64,000 bases of DNA from Perkinsus olseni (Eukaryota; Perkinsozoa; Perkinsida; Perkinsidae). Both the position numbers and the translations under genes were made by a program. Shown here in pieces: positions 21,092 to 31,860 of this stretch. The notes beneath the pieces are model-generated. The model ran no database searches. It was not told the DNA's origin and saw only the letters and a program-made list of their open reading frames with translations. The stretch's first letter is position 1. The number at the start of each line of letters is the position of its first letter. The DNA lies in the NCBI GenBank assembly GCA_013115135.1, contig JABANP010000198.1:1-64000 (forward strand), in the 5' to 3' direction.

Positions 21092-21137
21092 ACGGCACTG
21101 CTACACACAGGTTGACGACTCGCGCGCGGAGCGCGCG

Positions 21138-21194
21138 GGCTTGTATTGACATGCCTTTCGCGAGCGGCTCGCGAAAGGCATGTCAATACAAGCC
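21138..21194. repeat. Perfect 27-bp inverted repeat, 3-nt loop
   Basis: Arms 21138-21164 and 21168-21194 are exact reverse complements around CGG. The arm begins GGCTTGTATTGACATGCC and is preceded by a CG-rich alternating tract (CGCGCGCGGAGCGCGCG). A perfect hairpin this long suggests very recent origin or active maintenance. Confidence 0.95.
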
Positions 21195-22419
21195 AGAGCC
21201 GAGTGAAAAACCCGAATTTGGGGCGTGCGGGAAGAAATTTAGTTGTTTTGGGGCGTGCGCTAAGTTGTTCGTCCAGTTGAGTGTTCGTGCCATCGATTAG
21301 GCACCGGTGAAGTAACGGATGTTTTAGGCGACACTCAGTGCTTGTTTCGTGCATGCGAAAACCACTCAGCCTCAGACGGCACTAAGCTCAACGTCACTTA
21401 GCGCTTAGTGGCCACTTAAGTGGCCCCTTTCGTTAAGGGTTCCTAAGGTAAGGGATCCTCTACTAAGTGACCACCCAAGGGAGGTCATGTGAAATAGGCC
21501 CCAGGGAAGCCCGAGATCCTAACACTGGAATTTTAGGAGTTGCTGTCGTGAGTTCACTTGGCACTTAGCGTCAGGGTTTATCATTACTGGACCGTCGCCA
21601 CAACGCTCACTGTGGCCTGATAGAACGATTTCTGAGGAGAATACGCTGGCAAGCTCACCCCAGCCATGGTCAGTGTGGTGACTACACTGACAGTCGTTGT
21701 TAACTTCAATGAACCGCTCTCCCTCTTTATCAATCTCAACAAATCATCCAGCCCTTCGGCGAGGCTAGAGACGTCGAGCCGGTAGTGCGAGGATTGGAGG
21801 AAGTCGGTCGAAGCCTCAGAGCAGGAAGACGTGATGACTAATTCATGTATTGCTCGTTATTAAGGACACTTTCAATCTGAGCCGGTAGTGCGCAGCCACA
21901 TAAAGCGGGGCTTTGAGGATGGTTCCTTCAAGAGCTAGAGTTCACTTGTTACCAACCGTGGCCATCTTGGCGCCAGTTTCCCCTCTCCTCTGTCTCGTGG
22001 TAGCCGATGCCGACGTCTTCGTCCTCATCAGTCGCGTCCGAGATGCTGTCGATGCCTTCGGCCCTTCTACGGTGGAAGTTCTACCGTTAAACCGATCGTC
22101 GAATTTTCAGTTATTGGAAGGTCATCTCAGTTAATGATTCGCTCGTCTGCGTTAAGGACGCTCTCATCAACAGCCATCCGGGCATGCCGAGTACCCGTAT
22201 TAACACAGCTGGGACGCGGAATGAGATTCTTCACGAGGTAGGTCGACCGTGTCTTCCGCAAGTGGAAAGATTCTTATCGTTCTTTCTCCCATATGAGTAC
22301 CTCTACTCAACGCTCTTGCAGTCAAACGGAAATGACATTTATTGTGATTAATGGCTTCAATCGAGTTCGGGTTCCCTGTACAACTGACGTGCTTGCGTGT
22401 CTGATCGTCCTCCTTTCAG

Positions 22420-25400
22420 TGAGGCCGATGATTCCCTGGAGTACGACCTGGTAGTGGTAGGCGGTGGTCCGGCGGGGCTCTCAGCCGCCATACGAGCCAA
22501 GCAGGTACTACCATCGGGCTGGCTATCTGGTTCGGTTCACCATCGGATTTTGCGTCTGTTGCGAGAGCTTCCTACTAGCGCTGGAATTCCCTCTACCTGG
22601 TGATTCTTCCCCGAAATCGTCAATCAGAAATCTCCTTATGAGCGATCGAGCAGTATCGAGAATTCTGTCGCGTCGGGCCACCGGCAGCAGGAACGCAGAG
22701 GATTAATGGCCAATTATTGACTGTTGATGAACATCACCCGGACCTTCGGTATTATTCAAACAGGGTTAACGGGGATGTTGACTTCATAGAGTAAAAAGTT
22801 CTTCCGTCATATAATATACCCTGGACAGTGGTGAATGTAATAAAAGTGTTATATATTGATAGAGACGAGGATGAAATACCATAACGGATGTAATAGGGAA
22901 GATACTCCAAACCCACTAGACTTGATTCTGGAACTCAGAATCGATTCTGGAATTGATGTTTACAATAACATAATATAACTTATTCGCAGTATGCCTGTAT
23001 ATGAAATGGTCTTTAACTCAGTGGCCATAATCCCTTCGCTGCATCTTTGGTGTCTATCAGTTGGACTCTAACCTGTCGGTATGCGTACTGGAGAAGGGTT
23101 CGGAGATCGGCGCCCACATTCTGTCCGGCAACGTCTTCCAACCTACGGCACTGGACGAGCTCATGCCGGACTGGCGACAGGTCAGTTCATAGTGATGGTC
23201 ACGGCGAATCTAGTTTATTGTGATTTTCAGGAAAATCCTGCCTGGGCGCAGACCCCCGTTACTCATGATGATTTCGTGTATTTTCCCACCGCCAAGTATG
23301 CTATCAAATCCCCCTTTCTACCATCGGCTATGAGCAATCATGGCAATTTCATCATCTCTCTGGGTGATATATGCCGATGGTTGGGCGAGAAGGCGGAGGA
23401 CTCGGGTGAGGGGCGCTGGCGATTATTAGCTTATCAGATACTGTCCGATCAAAAAATGGTCCACAGGTGATCTCGTCTATCGGAAGTTCGTGTATTAGAA
23501 CGGGAATTTCTGATGTGGGCAATTTTTTTGACCGAACTGTTTATCAATACCTCTATAAACAGTGAAATATCTAGATTTTTTCGGTAGGCCATAGTGTAAT
23601 TTGTTATCATATTATTTTTGTGTATTGCAAGAGCGAGGACGAGTTGGTGTCAGGCGTTGAGATATACCCAGGATTCGCAGTGTCGGAAGATCCCGTTATC
23701 GACGACAAGGGCCGCATGGTGGCTGTCAAGATCCGCGATCAGGGTGTGGCTAAGGACGGCCATCATAAATCTAATTATGAGCCTGGTGTTAAGATATATG
23801 GTAATTCGAGGGAGCGTCTTCATGGTCACATCTGCTAGGAATGATTAGGAGAATCCCGAAATTGATCTCTACTGAAGTCGAACGTCACGGATTGGTTTTG
23901 CGCTTGTTAAGATGAGATAACTTGATAAGTTATCCCAGATAAGTGCCTAATACTAGGCTCTGTAATCGTGGTAGTATCATCGTTGCCTGAGATGAATATC
24001 AGTGTTGAAGTATCTTGGCTCATCGTATGGCTTTCGTTAGCTCGTGTAGGGCGTTCCGCTTGAAAGTCTGTTTAGACCTTACCGAAGCGAACACAACTTC
24101 ATCGTTCGGCTACTTTGGCCCGTTTCAGGTCGACAGATTATTCTGGCTGAAGGTGCTAGAGGTTCTCTCTCGCTAGAGGTAGCCAACCGGTATAATTTGT
24201 CGGCTGGCAGATGCCCACCTAAGTTCAGCCTAGGCGTGAAGGAAGTGTGGAAGGTCGACCCTGAGGTAGTGGCGCTGCTCTCCTGTTCGACCAGTCCAAG
24301 ATTCGCGTATCTTTTCCAGGTTAGCAGGCCCGGGCACGTTACTCATACGGTCGGGTTCCCTATGGACTACATGACCTATGGTGGAGGGTTCATATATCAC
24401 ATGAAAGGTGACATATATTGAGATGGTTCGGAGTTGCGAGAATCTTTCTGATTGTCTCAGACAACCTCGTTCACTTGGGGTTCGTAACGGGTCTGGGCTA
24501 CACCAATACGAATAGATCGCCTTACATGGAGCTGCAGAAGTAAGAGTGCGTTCGGGCCATCACCGTCACGCGCTGGGGAACAGGTACAAGACGCATGAGA
24601 TGCTTCGAGGACTGCTGGATGGCGGAAAGTGTGTTGGCTATGGCGCTCGGGTGATCAACTGCGGTAGTAACGAAACGGGCGGGGGCGGGGGTTACTGCGT
24701 GCTGTATGGTACGCCCTTTGTGGACGAGCAAATCGGGCAGCTCCCAGCGTTTGTGGCTAGGCTGGTATTGAATTGTGTTGGAAGTGGTCTATGTTGGCCA
24801 AACCGTCCACTGGGCGTCTCAGATCGAGCTCGCATTAGAGAGGTCATCACCGAAAGACCGATCTTAGTTGATTTGCCTCTAGACGAGATCGAGCATAGTA
24901 ATGAGTACGCGGTGGACTGATGTGATTTCAGTCACATAGAATTTGCGCATCAGTGATGTAATAAATCGTGGACGGTCCACCCATGGTAGATGAGTCGCCA
25001 TTGATGCTTCCTTAGGTGGGTATCAAGCCCTACCTTCGGTGGCCTTCCCAGGCGGAATGCTCGTCGGAGACGCTGCTGGATTTCTCAATGTTCTCAAGAT
25101 AAAGGTAGTAACACTGTCCAATACCAGGGAAAAGTTACACTAATCTCTGCCGTGCTTCATCTCTCACGATTTGACGTGTCTCTCGAGAGACAGCTGAGTG
25201 AAAAGAGACTCATCGATATGGTGAGGAATTTCCGCTTTTATTAATTGCTGAGTTGTTCGCTTGACGCCGTTCGATCCGGCGGCTTAAAGTTCTCGGCTGT
25301 TCTCGGTTCACACTTTCCCGGAAATTCTCCGCTTCTAGTGAATGAAACCTCGAGCTGAGAATGCTTTTTTCGATAGCGAAGATGTTCATTCAGGGTACTC

Positions 25401-28400
25401 ATACAGCTATGAAGACCGGGATGTTAGCTGCAGAAGCAGCCGTAGCTGATATCAATGATGGAGCACAGCCTGGCCATGTATCATCAAAATACGAGCACGC
25501 TGTGAAGGACAGTTGGGTGCACAGGGAGTTATACGTAATACTCATCTCTAGCTGGCGCGGTACTAGGGCGGGGTTGGGGCCTGATTCCAGTAGTGTAGTC
25601 CCGAATCACGACAGATCTGGATCGTAAGGAACCCGTTCTTCATTTTAATTGAGCATTCATGCGCCGTTAATTTTTGGGCTTCCTAATTCTCTCTCATCTT
25701 CGTGCTCTCCTGTTTCTTCCATTCGATAATCAACTTTGTTATTTTCCTTCGACAATTGAGGCAGTCTCCACTATATTATTCTTTCACGGGTTTCAAGTCC
25801 GTGGAACTTGCGACCCAAGAGTTCTCGCGTTAGCGGGTTACAGCAGTCAGCAACTCGATAGTTCATGCGAGTTTAGATCTAGACTTGTATGCAGGCGCTC
25901 TTAGTGGATCTCCGCTCTTTCAGGGCGTTCGCAATATCCACCCGGCTTTCAAAACAGGCCTGTTCTCGGGGACTGGGGATATGGAGCTTTCTGGTTAATG
26001 AGCAAAGGGGAGAGAACCATGGACGTTTAGGTATGATCCGGCATGGACGTCGGCATACTCCGCTTCGACAATCTTGCTTCAGGTGGTCTAAAGATGATGC
26101 GGCTAGAACGCGTACACAGGCTAAGTGTAAAGAAGTGGCCTACCCGAAGCCTGATGGTAGTTAGGGGGTTTGCCGACGTTATTTTCTTAATCAATGGAAC
26201 TTCCATTATAAAAGTTCCGAAAACGATCCAGTAGTACCAGTTCATGGTCTTTCCGGTGTCGACATGGTGGATGAATTCGCCTGCATATCCCACTAGCTGT
26301 CGGCCGAACTCGAGGGAGCCGTGGTGACTCAGGCTGAATCTCTCAGCATGTCGAAGCGTGGATGGAATTGAATAGAAATGATCGGTAGTCCTCGAGAGGC
26401 TCCAAGTTGGAACCACCAGCTTTGGCAGAGGTTCCACCTCTCGGTAGATTTAGATCCGTTGATCCCGAGCATCGCAGAAGTTGTGCGTACTTTTTGCCAG
26501 CAGGCTGCTGGTATGAGATATTGAGGTCGAAACGCGGACATGAAAAAAAGCTGCCGGCTCGTAGTTCTCCCACAGTTCCCTCGCCAACATACGTCGCTGC
26601 GCGTCGCTACGTGGCCCTGCCCTGGGTCCCAGACTGGGACGCCCAGTGTCTGGGGCTATAGATTATTGTGGGACGTCACGATGTGTGAACCGCGGACAGC
26701 CGCGGCGTTAACCGGCACCGCGGTCACTCCCATTTCATTCAGCTCGGCTGAACTGGCCTTCACAGACGTTGATAAGCAGTATACTTCTCTTGTCGGCGAT
26801 GGCCGAGTTACGTTTGGCACCCAGTATTTGAGAGTCTACGACTCCTCGGAGCGGTTATGAAAAGGAGGTTGCCGGTGGTTATCCGTACAGGAGATTCCGT
26901 TGGGCGGCATGACTAGAATAGTTAAGGAGGAAGCAGTAAACGTCCTGGCAGCCACCAGACTCGGATGCGTACCCTTCGTACACATCGAGGGGTGTCGCGA
27001 AATGTTTGCCTGGTTGACGACATGCGGCGTGGAGTGACGAACTAACGCATCGCTAAGAGCATTCCGTTCCCGAGGAGACATGACCCCCCTTACTAACCGA
27101 GTCGGTTAGTCGGTTAAACCGATCATCACTTACTCCCATGCCTTGCGATCTTCGACGCTCTGTCGAGACGTGGCTGCGATCCAGTCGGGCCCGCCGGCTT
27201 GGTTAGTTACGGCTGTTTTAGCAGCTCCCACCGTGCATCATCGACAGTCCTCGTCTTTTCCCAGAGTCCTTGATCCGTCAGACAGGGATAACTCTCGAGG
27301 AAAGGATGAGTCGAACGGGTAAAGAGGGCATGAGGCACGGGAAGAGATGATTCATGGCTTTATGTCGTTCAAATGTGGTGGCCGGTGTTAACGTCCGGGC
27401 TGATGGTATCACTCTGACGCAGGTCGCGGAATACCAGCGGCCAGCAAGTTGCAGCCCAGTGCAGATTTACGCGGTTTTCATTGTGTGTTGCTTCTCTGAG
27501 TTGCGTATCAATATGCCTCGCTGTTCGCGCGACTTACTACGCTACCGCCGTAAGTTACGGCGGTAGCGTAGTAAGTTACGGCCCGTAACGGCCGGATGGC
27601 TCCGCCGTGGAAAGTTTCCGCCGGAAGCTCCGCGTTCACCGGGAACTCGCATCGGGTTGCGAATCGCAGTTGCGATGTAAGCTCTTAAACGAATGCCATA
27701 GCCCCTCGCGACGAGAAGTCTTTCGGCGGTCGAAATTCGACCATTGTCTATGTGTAGGTAAGCTCACATTCGACCTGACGGACCAACTGCCATTAACGGG
27801 AGTTGATCATGAAGCTGATCAACCGTCACATCTAAAGATCAAGCCAGGAATGGAGAAGGTTCCGAAAGAGGTAGCAAAATCCAAAACCTTTGGATTCCCG
27901 ATGCCAACGGGCCGATGGTGGGAGTTTGTGCGTGGTCATTGCCCACTGGGCCACCGCCGCGCTGGGGGTGTCACGCCCCCAAGAATACTTCGCAAGCACA
28001 CGCCCCGGGTGTGTTCTTGCGAAGTGTTCTTCAGTACTGAAGACTACTGACTACTGTACAGATAGACTGCAGTCTATCTGAGTCTTTTAGAAAGAGTCTC
28101 CCTAGTGCTTTCACGAGACTGTGGCATACGAACTTCCAGGTAGTCTATATACCACTGTCTCGTGGGAGTTTCTTCCCATCCAATTCCTAGGGCCTAGGGC
28201 CGGTGGTTGGGTGAGTTTGCAGACTCCTTCAGGTTTCCTTCGCGCAATATGACGGTCCGGAGCAGCGGTTCTGTCCGGCGAAAGTTTATGAATATGATGA
28301 GAAGGGAAACCTGACTATTAATGCACAAAACTGCATCCACTGCAAAACCTGCAGCATAAAAACTCCCGGACACTTCATACAGTGGACTGTGCCTGAGGGA

Positions 28401-28430
28401 GGCGGAGGACCGCAGTATGGTAGTATGTGA
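22420..28430 (+). CDS. ETFDH: ETF-ubiquinone oxidoreductase, 14 visible exons
   Basis: Inner mitochondrial membrane flavoprotein passing electrons from ETF to ubiquinone. Exons: 22420-22504, 23061-23180, 23231-23405, 23654-23800, 24129-24265, 24320-24407, 24461-24539, 24584-24663, 25016-25104, 25394-25534, 25924-25961, 26083-26156, 27758-27870, 28233-28430. All joins are GT-AG and in phase (about 520 residues). Seen: FAD fingerprint [68 protein letters not shown]. At the C-terminus, the 4Fe-4S ligands are RFCPA plus NCIHCKTC. The start codon and targeting-peptide exon are not identified; they lie upstream of 22420. The join around 25962-26082 is uncertain: this model drops about 25 residues where relatives have the membrane-binding segment. 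The intron after 26156 is 1.6 kb; several others are only 44-54 nt. Confidence 0.82.
27532..27576. repeat. 22-bp perfect palindrome in an ETFDH intron
   Basis: Arms 27532-27553 and 27555-27576 are exact reverse complements with one base between. The arm begins ACTTACTACGCTACCGCC. It lies in the 1.6-kb intron and continues into further GTTACGG repeats. Confidence 0.95.
27981..28080. repeat. Cluster of three palindromes in an ETFDH intron
   Basis: First, 25-nt arms 27981-28005 and 28007-28031 (22 of 25 pair). Second, CTTCAGTACTGAAG at 28029-28042. Third, a perfect 22-bp palindrome at 28059-28080. A further 13-nt inverted pair lies at 28112-28124 and 28152-28164. All sit in the last intron (27871-28232), which is therefore mostly hairpin-forming. 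Confidence 0.9.
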
Positions 28431-29221
28431 GAAGCGTACGCCCAGATGATCGATTGTTTGGTAATCGCCTCATTGATAGGCATTCGTTATTGTTCTCTTT
28501 ACTGGGTGCAAAATATTTTTTCGATCATTTGTTTGGGGTTGTGAGTGATCGCTCAGGGAATTGAACCTGGGTCAGATTGTGGATGAGCCACCCTATTGAG
28601 CGTTTCGTTTGTGGTTTCTACCGGAGATGCTGTTGGGTTGACAGTGGAAAGGGGGAATTCTGAGGTGCTCCTCAACACCAGCTTCTATACTCGCGACGTT
28701 GTACATTCGTTAGAAACGAATCGTCACTGGGATACCCTGATTGGTCGATTCTTTGGGATCCTTTGTAGCGGGTCTGGCGTCCAGGTTGGATGCTGCCGCT
28801 CAACCACCAATGAAGCCACGAACGGCGTTTAGTTTCTGGAACCTCTGCCAGTTTATTTTTGCTGAAAGTATAATTTCTGAAAATTCTGGTAGTTTCGTTT
28901 GCAACTTCTGCCTTAAAGCATTGTACTCGCGCTGACTGAGCAGAGGTATATGAATTGGAGGCCTAATCCTTCGTCTCAGTTATCATCCATCAATACGTAT
29001 TGATGCCAATCAAGCCCTCCTATTTGATCATAGAGTTGAGGATAGGAAATCTTGGAACAATTTCCGTGGAAAGATGTCCGATGATTATAGGAGGAGTCGG
29101 AAGATGATGATTGTTGAAGGCGGTGTGAGCGTCGAAGTTACTTCATGATCGCTTGTGACAGGTAATGAACAGCAAATAATTCAAAATCATGGCCATGAGC
29201 GGCATTGTGGCAGTGTCCCCG

Positions 29222-29296
29222 CCCACACACCCGCTCTGTCTATCCGTTCGTTCTCACAACTTACGAGAGCGAACGGATAGAGAGGGCTTGTGTGCG
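29222..29296. repeat. Imperfect long hairpin
   Basis: Inner arms 29239-29255 and 29265-29281 (TCTATCCGTTCG...) pair at 16 of 17 positions. The outer CACACAC and TTGTGTG extend the stem. It resembles the hairpins in the ETFDH introns in size and design. Confidence 0.8.
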
Positions 29297-29700
29297 TCAC
29301 AATGACTTGTGAGTCATATAAATTTAGATTCTGACAAAATCATTTTGTCCGAGGACTGATAGTTCTCGATCTCAGTTTCATTCCTTGCTTGATTCATCTT
29401 CAGGAGGTCACCACAACTTGTGGTCCGCAATCTGAATCATAAACCGTAAATGTCATCGGTGTTCAGTCTGAACAGTTCAGAGGAGTCCTCTGAGAGGACC
29501 ATAGATTGCCAATCTAGGATTGGATAGCGGGCGGCCAAGATATTGTACAGGTTCGTGAAGGGTCGGAATCCATGAGCCCACCTGTGTCACCAGGGAGCGA
29601 TGCTTCCGGAGCATTGAATGCTCACCTTTCTCATCTTGATATAAACCCTCTCGCAGTCACTGGGGTCGGGAGTGGCCTGCTTAGCGGGTGCTGTCAGTTG

Positions 29701-30270
29701 GTGTGGGTGCGAGATGTTTGTCGAATGGATGCCCGTCGATTCGCAAGGTACCGGGCGACGGCCTCCCCTAACCCAGCCAGGATGATGCAGGTGCTGGATG
29801 ATGTGATGAGGTTCCTTGTTGGGCTGGCGTCCCACAACGAAGGGCTGTGCAGTGCGCTGGCCCAGCGCCGCTGGGCCACATGGCGCGTGGGATGCATTTG
29901 GCGCGCTCAGTGTATCTTACACTGTGTATGCACACACCCACGAAGACGCAAAGATTAGTGACATTTTCAGCTTGATGCACACTCTATCCGCCTGTGGGAT
30001 AATCTGTGGCGAGAATCGGGTCGATGGCCTGTGGCCAAGCATCGGAAGCTACAGGGATGCATCTGGGACCGTCCACCTGGTGAATAAAGCATTCAAGTTG
30101 ATGGGTGCTGCGATATGGGCAGTCTCCGACCGTGGCGCTGAGGTGAATGGGAACAGGCAGCCCACAGTGTCAGTGGCGTCGAGTGATGATGAGGTATATC
30201 TTTTGGTATCTGAGCCGCCTGGTAGGGACGGGATGGAACCCGGTGGAAGTACAGCGCCCGACAGCCTGTC
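29701..30270 (+). pseudogene. Coding-like region with a frame break, family unknown
   Basis: One frame reads RFARYRATASPNPARMMQVL...SHNEGLCSALAQ to about 29870. A second frame then reads AWDAFGALSVSYTVYAHTHE, DIFSLMHTL, LWPSIGSYRDASGTVHLVNK and PTVSVASSDDEVYLLVSEPP. The composition and hydrophobic spacing look like a real globular protein. The last part is reminiscent of the C-terminal beta domain of some glycoside hydrolases, but that is weak. The switch of frame near 29870 has no convincing intron, so this is either a pseudogene or contains a sequence error. Confidence 0.35.
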
Positions 30271-30839
30271 GGCGATAGCGCAAGTTGGGTTCGGGCAGTT
30301 ACTACACGGACAGCCAGATCCTCGTATGTCGACTGAAGGCTGCCTAAATAAGCCTAAACAAGTGACCTGAATAAGCTCGACGTGGGAGTGTATGAAGCTA
30401 ATAGGTTGCGAAAAATCTTACGCCGCCTTTCTGACACTGGCAGCTGTGTTTGCTTCATTACCGGAATCGGTAACCCCGCCGACCGGGCAACGAGGCCTGG
30501 GAGGGGAGGCATGAGCTCGGAGGAGTTGCGACGAGTGTTGAGAACCTCCACATCTCAGCCTTAGATCCCAATTTCGTAAAACGCTGTACTTCGATTCCGC
30601 TCTCAGCGGGCTGCTGAGCCCTGTTCTTTTGAAGACGAACCATTCGTGAAGGCAACCCAGGGTCTGGGTTGCCTCGGTCGCTTCCTGGGTCCCAGGCACG
30701 GCGCAAGAGCCTACGGCGTCCCGTGTTCGACTGGCGTCCAGCTAACGGCCTGCACGGTCTTACACCCGTTAGAGACCGCGACCTGGTCGCCGCCATAAAC
30801 TGTGGCCCGCTCAGTATGCTGAGAGTTCCGCTCCAGCCT

Positions 30840-31014
30840 GGGGCCTCCAGGGTCGGGCCCAACTTGTGGCGCGGGCGAAGTATCGAAGGGATCTCAAAGG
30901 GCTAACCCATACTGGTACATCGGCCAGACGATAGAGCTACATTATCAGAAGCAGTATGTTGCTGAGTTCAACGAGCGCCTGAAGAAGTACAAAAAGGGAA
31001 GCCCACAGGCCTGA
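30840..31014 (+). pseudogene. Coding-like 3' fragment with a one-base frame slip
   Basis: QGRAQLVARAKYRRDLKG runs up to about 30902, and ANPYWYIGQTIELHYQKQYV then continues in the neighbouring frame to FNERLKKYKKGSPQA and a TGA at 31012. The slip is at AAAGGGCT, where one extra G would restore the frame. The fragment probably belongs with the 29.7-30.3 kb region. I do not recognise the protein. Confidence 0.35.
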
Positions 31015-31479
31015 AGAGAGCACAGCAACCTTGGTAATCCTCTTGACCGCGCAGTGCAGGGTCTCTCAGATTGTTTTGGTTCAGCCGTAGTTGCGTCACC
31101 ATGCAGCAAGTGAGAAATGAGTATGGATATCCTTTATGTAACATGACATGAATCATGTTACACTTCATACATACTACTGATCTTGCCGCAAGATTCTTGC
31201 GTTTGTCTGCTAGAAGTACGAAGAGAATATCTTGCGACAATACCCGAGTACGACGGCAAATACTAAATGTAGAAAACGCGAACACTGTTTGCTCTTCTCG
31301 GTTCGATCTCAGGGCAGACTCTGCCCGGCTGAGCTATTAGTCCGTCGTTTTCCTGAATGATCGGGGAAAGTGAGCTACCGCGACTTCCTTTTCTCGTATC
31401 TCATCCTCGTTCAACGGCTCACGAAGTTTCTTCTTTCAGGGACGGAGATTGACCTTAGCGGAGACTCCATGAGATAATT

Positions 31480-31860
31480 TGATTCAAAGGCAACTTCGCG
31501 CAGAAAAGATGGAAACCTAATTATGCCATTTCCGTAACAGTTCGGGTATACTTCGCAGCTCGAGCAGTTCGTTCGTGCTACGAGTGGGATGGGACTAGTT
31601 CGTGACGAACTTACTCTGTGAAGTTCGTAATTCGTAGAAGACGTTCCGCAGGGGCAGTTTCCCTCTGGAGAGTACTCGGGCCAACAGTCGGGTCCTCGAC
31701 TATCGACTGCAGTTGTCTTCTTTATCAAACTCATCAATAATGGTTATGCTCTACATCGAGGGTCTGGATCAAGGCGTCCGCGAAGGCTGACGAAATCAAG
31801 GAGCGGTTCGCCACAAATTGTTCCTTGGGGTAGGTCTTTGGGGGTCGAATCATCTAGGAC
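31480..31860 (+). repeat. Duplicated segment, copy A (frame-broken)
   Basis: It shares CAAAGGCAACTTCG, CCTCTGGAGAGT, AGTTGTCTTCTTT and CTCATCAATAATGGTTAT in the same order with 33580-33880. The small ORF starting at the shared ATG (31742) is broken here by a short deletion, giving an early TGA after 16 codons. Confidence 0.75.

Larger units (their letters stand above)
20231..21504. mobile_element. 1.27-kb element with 25-bp inverted ends
   Basis: The left end 20231-20255 (CTGGGGCCTATTTCACACGG...) and the right end 21480-21504 read as reverse complement match at 23 of 25 positions. Inside are AGTGGCC-rich sub-terminal palindromes (20358-20380 and near 21409-21424), five copies of GGACGAACA-like words (about 20617-20710), two tRNA-like A-box/B-box pairs, and a perfect long hairpin at 21138-21194. 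No protein with transposase motifs is visible, so if mobile it is non-autonomous. Confidence 0.6.

Noticed and set aside
20848..21354. A 168-codon minus-strand frame inside the 1.27-kb element
   Set aside because: It crosses the perfect hairpin and both tRNA-like modules and has no domain signature. It is open by chance in GC-rich repeat DNA, not a transposase.
23396..23640. Non-canonical ETFDH intron bounded by a GAGGAC direct repeat
   Set aside because: At first the GT-AG join seemed out of phase. Using the later acceptor at 23651-23653 (GTGTCAG) gives an in-phase canonical intron and a better match to the family ([11 protein letters not shown]), so no unusual intron is needed.
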